Of a stretch of 64,000 bases of DNA, positions 48,109 through 60,713 are shown piece after piece. Each line of letters begins with the position of its first letter. The first letter of the stretch is position 1. Position numbers and translations under genes: made by a program. Source of the DNA: Vigna angularis (lineage: Eukaryota; Streptophyta; Magnoliopsida; Fabales; Fabaceae); NCBI RefSeq assembly GCF_016808095.1, contig NC_068970.1, positions 52,416,130 through 52,480,129 on the forward strand, given 5' to 3'. The notes under the pieces were generated by a model that searched no databases, was not told where the DNA came from, and was given only the letters and a program-made list of their open reading frames with translations.

Positions 48109-50182
48109 CCGGTAATCAACCAAAACCTAGAATGCGCACAAATCCTTCCATACGATGCAGTTAAAATATGGCTTAAATACAACCTTTATTTTTTCTTTTC
48201 TATTTTTGTCTATGTTTAATTTGATTTATTTAATAGGTCTAAATTTTAGTTAATTTTGGTCACTTAGTCTTTTTTTTAATGACATTTAAATACTTAGAGG
48301 GTGATGAATAGTATAAGTTGTTTTTTATTTAATTATTTATAAAAAAAAATAATTTTAAAAAAAATTATTTACATGGGAGATTAACATTGTATCATGTGCC
48401 AATATAGTATTTTATGTCAAGTCAATATCATTGTAAGTGTCACATGTTAGTGTTATATTCAATTAAATTTCAATTTTTAATAATTTTATTCAATTTAATT
48501 TTAATTTTTGATAATTTTGTTTATTTCAGTCTTAATTTAATTACTCTCCAAATTGATCATATTTAATCTTATATAAATGTTATATGAATTTTTTATTAAA
48601 ATTCACATTTTTATTAAATATATTTTTCATTATTTTTAAACCAATGCTAACTATATTATTAGAAGGAAATTATTAGATTTAGGTTTAATTTTTGTTATAT
48701 GTAAATGGTAGACTTAGAGTTAGTTTAAAATTAGAAGGAAAATTTTTCATTATTTTCAAAATTAAAGAAAAAGTCTTCATTTTTTTTTAAATTAGAAAAA
48801 GAATTTTCATTATTTTTAAACTTAAAAAGAAAATTCTTCATTATGTTTTAGATGAACTCTAACCCTATTTTTTACATGTAGCAAAAATCAATCATAAATT
48901 TAATAATTATATTCCAATAATAAAGTTAGAATTGGTTTAAAAACAGTAAAAGAAATATTTAATAAAAATATAAATTTTAATAAAAACTTTAGTCTAATAT
49001 TTATATAAAAATTAAATTTGTTCTTAAATCAGAGAGGACAAAATTGAAATTAAATTGAATTGAATAAAATTAATAAAAATTGAGATGACATTAAACAAAA
49101 TTAACAAGACTAAATTGAATATAGGACGTTAATATGTCACTCATACAGACTTGAGTACACTAACTTGACAGGACAGATCATCTGACACAAATGTTGACTT
49201 GACATGTAGAGAATTATTTTTAATTAAGAAAAATTAATAAAATAAAAAAAAAACATTAATGAACAAGTAACACATGATATACGTTTCGTTAACCATTTAA
49301 ACGAAGTTAAAAAAATAACATATTAACCAAAATTAACAAAAAAAAAATGAAACTTTATTAGAAAAACAAATTAAAGAAAAATAAATGAAGAAAAAAACAA
49401 AAATTGAGAATTTTTTTAGAAGAACAAATTAAAGAAAATGGATAAAAATATGAACAAGCTATATTTAAGCCTTAAAAAAGTATGTCAAATACCATATTTT
49501 AAAATATAAATACAGTATTCAAGAATAAGGATTGTGTAAAGTGTTAATTCTTTGGTTATAATAGTGTTAGAAAAAAACACATGCCAACAACATTAGAAAA
49601 ACGGAAATTCAAAATTTTAATCATTTTGATGAAAAAGTTATTACTTCGATGAGGTATTTCTATAGGGTTTTTTTTTCAAATTATTTGTTTTCTATGTTAA
49701 TTTATTTGTTAAAAAAATAAGAAATATTGTTTCAATAGAATTTTTTAACTGACTTTTGTATAAAAAATATATTTTCATGTAAGGAAAAAAAAATTATAAC
49801 TTCTGTTGAAAATAGAATTTTATATCGGGCAAAATATAAACGTCTTTTTTATTAGAACATTTAACGTGGTGAAATATTAAAAAAATTTAAATTCGTGAAA
49901 AAAAAGTTATATTTAAATTCTTTACAAGTTTGTAACTTTTTATTTATTTTTCGATTGGTTAAATTTAATACAATAAATTGTTTAATAGTTATATTAGCAA
50001 GTCACTTTTATGAAACACAGATATTTAGAATTTCAAATAAAAGTAACATAGTACAATATAAAATAGTGTTAAGATATACTAACATAATACAAGTACAATA
50101 TAAAATAGAATTATAATAGAATAAGAACAAAATAAGCAATAATTATATTCGTTATATCATTTATTTTTATTAAAGGAGGTTG
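48109..50182. other. AT-rich spacer upstream of RRP17
   Basis: After a short promoter zone the sequence is very AT-rich. Between 48,700 and 48,850 a unit like ttagaaggaaaatttttcatt recurs three or four times. No gene was recognised. Confidence 0.4.
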
Positions 50183-50401
50183 TGTTGGGTCTATCAAAGA
50201 AGAGTGTTTCCATATGTGGTGTTTGTGTTGTCTCTCACAATATTTGTAGGGAGGTTCAACACACACATACACATAAGCCCTCACGGATTTGCTTTTGTTA
50301 CCACTCCAAAAGACCTTTTATCAATGGAGACATCTAATGTGTATATAAACTCATGTTCATCTCTTATTTTATCTGATGTGGGACTTTGTTTGTACCCAAC
50401 A
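50183..50401. mobile_element. Solo LTR of 219 bp with perfect target duplication
   Basis: It begins TGTTGGGT and ends ACCCAACA, so it has TG and CA termini. It is flanked by ggttg on both sides (50,178-50,182 and 50,402-50,406). A 5-bp duplication with these ends marks an LTR. At 219 bases without internal region or partner, it is a solo LTR of a small retroelement, TRIM-sized. A gtatataaac stretch at 50,341 could be its TATA box. Confidence 0.75.
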
Positions 50402-50739
50402 GGTTGATCTATATATTATGCTTGATGATTATATTTGAATATTGTGATTTTTTGGTATATAGAACATGTTTATTGGTTTTGTATCTCAACTAGTCACATT
50501 TTATAAAACACAAATTAGAATAATAATAAAAAAGCACTAATCATATCTTGTGTACGAGGATCATCACCTAGGTGAATCTAGATATCATGCTTCTTGTAAT
50601 TATGGTTGTACTTGTATGTTATTAGATTTATCTTATGAAACATTGTCATAAATTCTTTAGTATGTATAATATACCATGTTTTTTTTTAAAAAAACTCAAC
50701 ATAATTTCATCATCGATGTTTCCATTGTCATTTAGGTTG

Positions 50740-51370
50740 TGAATATATTTTTTATAAGTTTATTGAGATATTTGCTTTTGATGAAAATGTACGTCAAACA
50801 TCTTATATTGATATTCGTGAATAAAAGGAAGTTGGACATTATCAACATACAATTAAAATTGGTTCTTTTTTATTTGTTTCTATTCCATGTGAGTTATCGA
50901 GAGAAGTTGTCCTTATTGCTTTTTATGTGATTAAAAAATTTATTTTATGTTACTCGAGGTTTGTCTTATTTTAAAAAATTCAATGGTTGTGTTTGTGACT
51001 ATTTTGTATTGAGAGTTTTTTTTTTTTTTACTTTCCTTACTTTGTCTTTTATTCATATGTAAAATCTAACTTATTATAGGTTATGATGATGGTAAAAAGA
51101 ATATCATTTTATTATATGATCCTATCCATAACAAATTTTATATATCACATCGTATCATTTTAGTTACTCTATCCGTTTTCACAATATCATAATGTTTAAA
51201 CTCAATTGTATTAATTCCTTTGTCATATATGTTGTCTTTGAATAAATTCAAGAGACTCATAACTGATGTATTCTAATATTGAATTTGAAATGCTCAATAT
51301 AAATGGTTATTTAAATTCATATATATCTTCTATGTTTATGGCTCCTAGAGAATCTTTGTTGAAATTATAT
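50740..51370 (+). pseudogene. Decayed copia integrase and pol fragment
   Basis: Frame-shifting translation gives integrase-like pieces around 50,790-50,940, including a block matching the usual REFWGEAVLTAVYLINR pattern in degraded form (LSREVVLIAFYVIKK). Near 51,080-51,170 GYDDGKKNIILLYDP and NKFYISHRIILV resemble the copia region between integrase and reverse transcriptase. Stops are frequent and no LTRs were paired with it. Confidence 0.45.
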
Positions 51371-52084
51371 GTCTAATAAGTTACTAGATTTTGTTTATTT
51401 CTTTTCATTTTAATTCTTTTGTTATCTTGTTAACCATTATTCACATTTTATTTAAGTCATCTTTCTATCAAGAAATTATTTTTTATCACACTTTACATAT
51501 GATAAATACTAGGAATAAGGTTTATTTTCTTAGGAGAAAAAGTGCAATTGGATCTCGTTAGGTCCAAAACATAAAAACCAACTTTGGTGAATTTGTTTAA
51601 AAATACAAAATTCACTTGGTTGCCAAGAGGTTTTCTTAATATATGATATATGACATGATTGTATAATCTTTTGCTCAAATTTCCAAAAATGGATATTATT
51701 GATATGAAAATGTATTCTAGAATGATGATCTTTAAATATATATATATATAAATATATATATATATTATATGATTCATCCTTTTGGGTATTTATCCATAAT
51801 TACAATGATAGTTGCTTAGTATTATTTGATTATTTAGATATATGGGTAGATTTATCAATTTGATCCAACCCACAAGATTTTACCCTAATCCATGTGGGTC
51901 AAAAAATTTACAAGGCTAGAAAGTTCACAAAAAAAAAAACATTGAACCAAAATGACAACAAAAGTCTCATGCGTCAAGCCATGAGCCATTTTTTAAAGTA
52001 AAAATCTTATTTAAAAATGAAAATGAAAAAAATATTAATTAAAATCATCTTTATAAAGATATTTACTCAATCTAAATCCTAACT
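51371..52084. other. AT-rich spacer
   Basis: It contains a short AT repeat at 51,729-51,765. No gene was seen. Confidence 0.35.
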
Positions 52085-52515
52085 CAATATAAGCAAAGTT
52101 AGCTCAAAATTAGGTCAAGTTAGACCAGATTGACACCATCTCAAGTTGGTTGACATGAGTCTAGGTCAAGTCGAGACAAAGTAGGTCCAAGTCAGACCGA
52201 TGTGTTGAGCCAAATAGAGCATGAATTAGGACAAGTTAGGTCGAATTAAGTCCAGTTTGCCAAATTTAGTTTCAAGTAAGTAAGGTCAAGTTAAGATGAC
52301 TTATATTGGGTTAAGTTGAGTTGGACTAATGTTGACAAAGTCAAGTCGCACCTAGGTCAAGAAAATTAGGTAAGGAAACAGTATGTGTGGGTTTGTCCCA
52401 GACCAAGATAGACAGGATTAGGTCAGACACAAGTTAAGTAGGTTGTTAGGATTATGCCAAGTTAGAGTGGATCCAACTAACCAAAATTGATAGGGTCTGC
52501 ATCATGTCGAGTTGA
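52085..52515 (-). repeat. Degenerate minisatellite, block 2
   Basis: Imperfect units resembling ggtcaagttgagtcc and aggtcaagtcgagac. This is the reverse complement of the motif style at 44,880-45,130 and the same style as 54,960-55,660. Confidence 0.7.
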
Positions 52516-52849
52516 ATTGTAAAATCATAAAAATTATAATAATTATGAAAATAAATAAATAAAGTTAAATAAATGTTTTAAATAAAAGATAAGAGGGTGT
52601 AATAGTTGTTTAATTAAAAAGATAATAGATATTGTTATATATTAATAAGTGATAACTAAATATTAAAAAAAATATTTAAAAATTAATTAGGAGAGATATA
52701 ATGATTTATTAAATATCTATTTTATTAAAAAGATTATGGAAGGAGATATAATGGTTTATTAATTTAAAATATTTATTGTATTTAAAATATTTTCTAGAAA
52801 ATAAAAGATTTGGTGAATAATTATTAAAAGGATATTAAAAAAATTCTCT

Positions 52850-52852
<3 letters not shown>

Positions 52853-52922
<70 letters not shown>
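52853..52922. repeat. (AT)n microsatellite
   Basis: About 70 bases of AT repeat. Confidence 0.9.
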
Positions 52923-52927
<5 letters not shown>

Positions 52928-54257
52928 GTGGTTATTATATATAACTGGGTTATATGTGATAATTATTTCTTAAACATATTTATTAAAAATATATAAGATT
53001 TATTATGTGTGTGATTATGTTTATCTACTAGAGATTTAAAAAGATTTTATAAACAATAAAATAAGTGATAAAGATTATGGGAGATATATCTTGAATGACA
53101 GTTTTTATTTTTGAGAATGGTATAAATATGAGAAGAGTGGGTGAAGGTTATGGTTTTTTTAGAGAATATGTTGTTGGTTATACTTAAAAGAGAAGAACAA
53201 GAGATAACTATGAAGTTAAATAAGGAACATGACGAGAATCTACTTCATGAAAGTTGAAGTTGATTCCATGGATATGATCCGGGCAAAAGCCTAAAATAAT
53301 GAATGAGAATATGCTTAGAGAGTGGTTTGGGTGTGATTCTTGAAGGAGGTCGGGCTAATCCTTAAGGAAAAGATCTAGGATAAGTCAAGAAGACAAATTA
53401 TCCCATGAACTCAGAAAAAGAAGAGCTGCAAATTTGATAGAATTTCTCTATATTATTTCCAAGTTGTTCTTTACCATGCTTGAGCACTCCTACTTATATA
53501 TTTGAGGAGTTGACTCAAGTCTCCACAGAAGAAAAAAGATACAAAGAATCTAAAACTGAAAAGCTTTATAACTTTCTTAGTGATTAGTCAATTGTCAAAT
53601 GCATATTCACCTTTCTTTGCTTCATGTGCAAGCTAGTGGGTGTTTTAACCCATAAATAATGTTCTAAGATCCCTGGAGGCCCAATCTTTCCAAAAAAACA
53701 CCTTAGTTTGTATGGTCATTCAAGAATTAAGTTAAAAAGCCAAAACTACATGATTACAAAACACACTCTGATTGAATCAATTATGGTACTTATATAATTG
53801 ATTAAATTAGAGATGTTGTACTTCTTTCCTGAACAAGCTCTATTTTAATTGATTTTTTTTTATCTTTTTAATCGATTAATCTAAAGACTTTTATACTAAA
53901 AATGAGCAAAATACACCGTCCTAAAGAAACACCTGTTTGGCTTAAATGCAAGGCCTAAAGAAAAGACTTGTTTACAAATAAAGGACTAATCCTATACAAA
54001 AATATATTACTCCTAATTACATATTCACGAACAAAGAAAAATGCTTAGGTCTTGCCACTAGCTCATGTTGCAACTCCCTAGATAGGTTTGCACGAGCACA
54101 AGTACAAATGTGGTGAGAAGCTTTTGGAATGTTACATACTAGAACTAGGTTAGGGAATTTAATTTTTCATGTGATTGTGTGATGAGTATCAATATATATT
54201 GTCGTATTTTGTGTTAATGATCACATTATTCCTAGACATCTAAGTAAGTATGATTGT

Positions 54258-54469
54258 TATGGTTTGGATAGGTCTACGATTTAGACAAGTTCTCGTGACT
54301 ACTATGGTTTGGGAAGGTCCCCATGATTGCTACAGTTTGAGTAGGTCCTCATGACTGTTATGGTTTGGGTAGGTCCCCATGATTGCTACGGTTGGACAAG
54401 TCCCCATATTTGTTACAAGTTAGGAAAGTCCCCATGATTGTTATGAGTTAGAGAAGTCTTCATGACTAC
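54258..54469. repeat. 28-bp tandem array
   Basis: About seven or eight copies of a unit containing tatggtttgggtaggtcccc and atgattgc. Most copies are 28 bases. The first is fused or deleted, at 45 bases. Confidence 0.75.
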
Positions 54470-54959
54470 TACTAAATGATATGTTATGATATATGTGATA
54501 TTGATATTTCTTTAATTATAATTATTGTTATATTAATTTACCCTTCTGTTTCTGGTTATGGTTTCCACTTGCGATGATTGTGTATGTTGTTTATGAGTAG
54601 ATGATGAAGCAAGGTTGGATGCATAGCAAGGATAAATGTGGAGAGTGGGGTGAGTCTCGTCTAACAATTTATAGTTTATAATTTTCTTTTATTCATGTTA
54701 CTCAATTATTATGTAAAGACACTTAATTATTGTTTTCTCCATTTCAATAAAGGTCTTAAGGTTATTTATTTTAAGTATTTTTACAATAAGATTTTGGAAG
54801 TGATTATTGTATACTTAAGCATTAGATAACTCAATTTTTTTAAAACAAAATATTATTTTCAAAAATCAAGTTTTTGAGAGGATTTATTAGAAATCATTGG
54901 TTCTTTATAACTAAATGACTTTAAAAGTGTTAAGAAAATTAGGGATGTTATAAAGATCA

Positions 54960-55660
54960 CACTGCATAAAGTTAAGTTAGATTCATGTTAGACCAAATCA
55001 AATTGGATCCATGTTAGGCCAGTCAAATTAAGGCCACAAAGGGTCGAGTAGACTTCGAGCTAAGGCAGGTTGAATATGCACCTTAAACTGAGTTGAGTAA
55101 GACCCAATCAAGTTGAGTCAAGTCAAGTTTGACCTATGCTAAGTCCAATCAAGTTGGACCTATGCTAAGTCCAATCAAGTTGGACCTATGTTAGGTCCAA
55201 TCAAATTGGTTCCACATTAGGCTAAGTATAGTTAGATCTACGTTGCATTAAGTCAAGTTAGGTCCACATTGGCCCTCTCCAAACTAGTTCAAGTCGAGTT
55301 CACATGGATTGAGTCATTTTGTACCCACCTTGGGTCGAGGTATGCCCACCTTAAGCCAAGTTCAGTAAACTCACTTATTGCCAAGTTATTTTGATCCACC
55401 TTTGATGAAGTCGAGTTAAGGGCAATCTCTAACAAATTTCAATTTGACTCAACTTGAATTGAGTCGAGTCAGTCTCACCTTGGACTGAGTTGAGTCCGAC
55501 CACCTTGGGTCGAACTCAGGCCTAGTCAAGTTTGACTTACATCAAATTGCACAAATTGATGTTCGTGTTAGGTCAAGTAAAGTCATATCACATAAAGTGA
55601 GTCAAATCAAGCTTATATTGAGTCGAGACAAATTAAGTAACAATTAAATCAAGTTTAAAT
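54960..55660 (-). repeat. Degenerate minisatellite, block 3
   Basis: Same motif style and orientation as block 2, including aagtccaatcaagttggacc repeated exactly near 55,139-55,190. It directly abuts the end of the LTR-like module. Confidence 0.7.
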
Positions 55661-57057
55661 TATGTTATATTAATTCAAACCGAGACAAACTAACTATAAT
55701 TAATATAAAACATTTGAAAATTAATTCACAATATAAGTATTAAAAAAAAGTCATGTTATTATAAAAAATATTAAAAATTAATTAAAATATTGTGACGAAG
55801 ACTTACGTATTCTTAACTCACTTTTAAGTAGAAAACAAAAAACATTTTTCAACCCACTCATTCAACAAAAAATGTAAGAAAAATATTTATAAGCACATAG
55901 AGTTTGACCCATGGTTAGATTTACATATTTCCAAAATAATTTATGCATATAATTGCTATCTCATTCTGTTCACCTATTGTTGTAGTGAGGACTGTTTCCT
56001 ATTGTTGATACAGTAACATACAAAACCACAGTTCCAAAAAAGCACCATACAGCCCTCACATTCCCTCCATTTCATGTTTATCTATTTTTCTTATAATCCA
56101 ACTATTCATGTCCCAACACATGTCCTTTTCTATCTCTTATTGCCTACAACCTTCACAATTTTAACTAATTTTATTTGGTGAATGCAGTTATCATACGTTA
56201 TTTGATCTTATCATTATAAATGATATATGGTACTATATATGTTTTTAATTTTTTATATTATCTAATTCTTATTATGATAAGGTAATAAATGCCTGACATG
56301 TATTTTTAATACTTATTATATAGCAATATCTGTACCAATATAATAACAATATCTCATTATTGTAAAGAGTGTAAAGACGAGGAACCTCTCTATGTTCTCC
56401 CTAAATATTTTGTTTTGTTATTTAAATAGGACCATAAATAATTGTATACGACACTCTTGTAATAATATTACATTCTACAAAATTAAAATAATATAATTTT
56501 TTTATTTTTTATTTTGAATTTATTTTTCTTCCTTAATTCTATAATGATGACGTAATCCTAATCGCAATGTGAAAAGGAGAACTCTGATAACCTATGCTCA
56601 TTTCGACACTGACTAATTCATATTTAAATGTAAAGTATATACATTAAAATTATAACCATTAACATAATACCTTTTTAAATAAATTTCAAAAGGTAAGAAA
56701 TCATTTCATTTAATTTTTTTTTATCAAAGTACACGTTTAGGAACAAGTTTAAAAAGGTGGTAAAATTTATAAAAAAAAATTGACTAATTTAATTCCCAAA
56801 ATAAATTAATCTAAATATAATACGTATTACTGAATACTTATTCTTGGAGTGTGTGTAAATATATTAAAAACGAGTTTATTAGTTAAAAACACTGCTAGTC
56901 TACTTTTAAAAATTAAGCCTTTTATTATATATTAAAATTTGTTCGGTAAGATTGAGAAAAAGAAATCAACAAATTAATCAATTGTATTCCTCCTAACTCA
57001 AGTCATTACCTTTCGCTCTGGCGGTTTAATTTGCAACCAAACCGGTTCTCGCAGGAA
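55661..57057. other. AT-rich spacer and sphingosine kinase promoter
   Basis: AT-rich throughout except the last 60 bases, which should contain the leader. No distinct element was recognised. Confidence 0.35.
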
Positions 57058-60000
57058 ATGGACCGAACCGCCGCCATAATCTCCGATCAGGTCAACGTTG
57101 ACGGAACTGTGAAGCAGTTATCCCTGCTTGCCGATGGGAAGCTGTGGTGGCCGGATGGAGGTAAACGGAATTTGACCATCGAAAAAGAGGTTATCGGGTT
57201 CGCCACCGATGGTTTGAACATTAGGCTGAAAACCGTGGTGGAGGGAGCAGATGGATGCTGTGGTTGCGGGAGCAGGGGAAAAGTGGTCCGAAACGACGTC
57301 GTGTTTCGGCCATCGTCGGAGGAATCGCACGGGCTCTGGTGCCGCAAGCTTAAAGAATTCATCGATTCCCTGGGTAACTAATTCGAAGCTTTTTTGGAGC
57401 TTATGTGATTAATTTTGTGCTGCGGATTCTGATTTTTATTGGAACAGGACGCCCCAAGAGGCTCTTTGTTTTTGTTAATCCTTTCGGGGGAAGGAAATTT
57501 GCTGCCAATATTTTTCGAGATCATGTTAAACCTCTTTTGGAAGACGCACAAGTCCATCTTACTGTTCAAGGTTTTGATCTTTTCCTTAGGTTTTCTTTCT
57601 TTTACCATTATTGTTATTGTAAAAAATGTGTGATTGATATTAACAATCTATAAAGACCAATCAAACATTAATATTCCTAAATATTAAAAGAGCCAAAGAT
57701 TCAAAGTATATATATATATATACACACACAAATATCTATCTCCACTCAAGGACGTGTAATAGTTATATAGAGTGTGAAAACAAAATGTGGGATATTGGTG
57801 GAGATGAATAGGATGTACTTGAAAGGGTAAGAATCTTGAAGTTTCTAAGCTTCTAGTGGTGACTTGATTTGGAGTCAGTTCTTTTGAGAGACGATGAAGA
57901 AGAGAAGGAACTATAATGACATTGAAACTTATTCAAGGATTTAATTCATTTTAAATTATAAATAGTGTTCATTTTTTTTTCATCATTTATACAATTTAAT
58001 TATATTTATATTGATTATATTGACGCCCTATCCTAAGTTTATGGAAATGTCGTATTCATGCACTATACGTAAAAACTAAAATATAAAAATTTGTTGTAGG
58101 TATAAAATCCAAATAAATAGTAAATGTTATTATAATAATTATTATTAGTTTAATGTTTATAAGTGTACAGATTTTTTTACGGTGAATAATAAAAATTACT
58201 TTTTTAAAATACTATTATTAAAGGTTAAATATTTTATTATTAATGCATTCTATCATAGTCTATAACATAATAAAAAAATTATAGTACTATCTATAAGTTG
58301 GAATTATTCTTTTTGTTATTATATATCAGAAACCAAGCATCAGCTCCATGCAAAGCAAGTTGTTCAGTCACTTGATTTTTCCAAATACGATGGAATAGTT
58401 TGTGTCAGTGGAGATGGGATTTTGGTTGAGGTTAGTTCACTGAAATTATTGTTGTTAATTGGTTACAGTTCGTACCAAGTGCTACCATTATGATTGTGAA
58501 ATTGGCTGTGTGAACTAATGATTGTTTGAGTTTCTTTTGTACACATGGTTGCCTATGTTTCTATTTAATTATCTTACTAACTTCACGCATTTTTAGTAGG
58601 TTGTAAATGGACTGCTTCAGAGGGAGGACTGGGACACTGCAATAAAGATACCCCTTGGAGTAGTTCCTGCAGGTTTTGTTCCTTTTTCTTCAATGAATTT
58701 AGTCAATAAATTTTGTTATGTTAATCTTCCAATTATCTCCTCTGTGATGTACGTTCGTATAAAATGAATGAAGGTACGGGGAATGGCATGGCAAAGTCTC
58801 TTCTCGATTCAGTGGGTGATCCCTGTACAATAACCAATTCTGTTCTTGCCATTATAAGAGGTTTCGAACTTGTCACAATTGTGACCATATATATGATTTC
58901 TTTTTACTGTGTTGATATAAATATTAACTTTGCATTAAATGCTGTCAGGCCATAAGCAATCACTTGATGTGGCCACCATCACACAAGGGGAAACCAGATT
59001 TTTCAGTGTGTTGATGCTTGCATGGGGTAACTATAAATTAACGTCACCATATATTGGATTTTGAAAAAGAGGTGGTTGTGAGGAAGCATGTGGTTGTGGC
59101 CATGTTATTTGATGTAACATTTGATAATTTTATTTCAGGTCTGGTGGCTGACATTGATATCGAGTCTGAAAAGTATAGGTGGATGGGAAGTGCACGAATA
59201 GATTTTTATGTAAGTAAGCCATAATAAGTAGGAAGACATGTTTGTTTATGATGCTTTCTTTAGTTGCTGAGTCTTTTTATATGAATTATTGTTGCATGAG
59301 TTTTCTTATACTTTGGTTGAAGGCAAGAACATAAATCAAAAAGCCGTTAATCATCAAAGTATTGATCACCTACAAAGTTTACAAAAAAGTTAATCGTGTT
59401 TATGTAGAAGCCAAAGTACCAAATTTAAGAGTCTCTCGATTTCTTGCGCCAGAATTATGTGTACCTAGTAGTGACCCACACTTCAGTGCCAGTCTAGTTT
59501 GGTGATATGTTCTCGTTGTTATACAGTAATTTCCTTGACTTAAAAGGATTGAGGTTATTTTTTACTTTGTTTGCATTACCTATTGTTGTAGGCTCTCACT
59601 CGAATCTTCCATTTGAGGCATTATGAAGGATGTCTTTATTTTGTGCCTGCACCTGGATTTGAAGCTTACGGGGAGACCATAAGTTACCCTGGCAGTTCTG
59701 CCAGCAAACGCATAATTAGTGATCAAATGGATGGGGAACCAGGGAAGTTAAAAAGGCTAGGCTATCAGGGACCTGAAATTGACTTGGAGAATCTGAGTTG
59801 GAGGGTCTTAAATGGACCATTTATTTCTGTCTGGCTTCACAATGTGCCTTGGGGTGCTGAAAATACCAAGGCTGCACCAAATGCAGAGGTTGGTTGTATG
59901 CGTAAAAGTTCTTTTGTGTATCATTGCTCTCTCGTACTCTTTCACCTGTTGTGTGATGTCATAGCTTGAACTGATTCGTATTGCAACATTAAAAATAGAA

Positions 60001-60713
60001 TTAGAAGATGAATCCATATAAATTAGTATCCGAACTGGTCCCATGGAGGCTAATATACAACTAAACGAGGAATGGCTATTGGTATATTTTGCTTCATTTT
60101 AATGACTATTAGACATCAATGTTCATTATAAGTATCGTGCAGAATAGATCATAGAGACACCCCAATTGTTGCCATCATTGACATAACTGCTAGCTGACAC
60201 CACACCAGAAATTTTCTCCCTCTATTCTGTGACATCTTAACTATTTATTGCTGATAGTTGCCATGAACTTGACAAGTCTTTTGTTAATTTAATTTGGTAA
60301 ATGCAGTTCTCAGATGGTTATCTGGACTTGATCATTATGAAGAATTGCCCCAAATTACCGTTGCTGTCATTGATGTCAGAAATGAATAATGGAGGTCATG
60401 TAAAATCGCCACATGTCATGTACCTAAAGGTGTGGACATCACTACTGTTATACTTTTCCTGCACTGATTTATTTGCACGACAAGAATTGTTACTTTCTAT
60501 ATCTTTTGAAACAAACCATAGGTGAAAGCTTTGGTCTTGGAACCTGGACCGCGCTTGGGGGACCAGGAGAAGGAAGGGATCATAGATGCAGATGGTGAGG
60601 TTCTGGCAAGGGGTAAAGGATCGTACCACTGTGAGCAGAAGGCTTTGATGGCCTATGATAAACTTCAAATAACAGTGGATCAAGGTTTAGCTACTCTTTT
60701 TACTCCTATCTAA
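57058..60713 (+). CDS. SPHK: Sphingosine (long-chain base) kinase
   Basis: Ten exons encode 486 residues: 57058-57373, 57448-57570, 58330-58430, 58600-58672, 58774-58860, 58949-59026, 59139-59209, 59592-59888, 60307-60429, 60522-60713. All junctions are GT-AG and in frame. The diacylglycerol-kinase-type catalytic domain begins at about residue 107 with RPKRLFVFVNPFGGRK. The nucleotide loop CVSGDGILVE carries the catalytic Asp175, and PAGTGNGMAKSLL lies near 203-214. Sphingosine-kinase-specific ADIDIESEKYRWMGSAR and C-terminal GIIDADGEVLARG are intact. The enzyme phosphorylates long-chain bases with ATP; the products act in ABA and stress signalling. Length and motifs match Arabidopsis SPHK1 (485 residues) as recalled. 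The ATG is the first in frame. Confidence 0.95.

Larger units (their letters stand above)
52518..54952 (-). mobile_element. LTR-like module, minus orientation (gypsy-type, no coding part)
   Basis: Read on the minus strand it starts TATAACATCCCTAATTTTC at 54,952. This is a one-base variant of the TGTAACATCCC start at 41,867. It runs about 2.43 kb to a boundary near 52,518, where minisatellite sequence resumes. It contains a 28-bp tandem array near its start and a long AT run near its end. There is no coding sequence. A clean target duplication was not found, so the ends are approximate. The stretch 53,300-54,130 looks different in composition and may be a further insertion. Confidence 0.45.

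Noticed and set aside
57031..57057. Earlier start for sphingosine kinase
   Set aside because: It would begin at TTG. The ATG at 57,058 gives the MDR start known from plant homologues.
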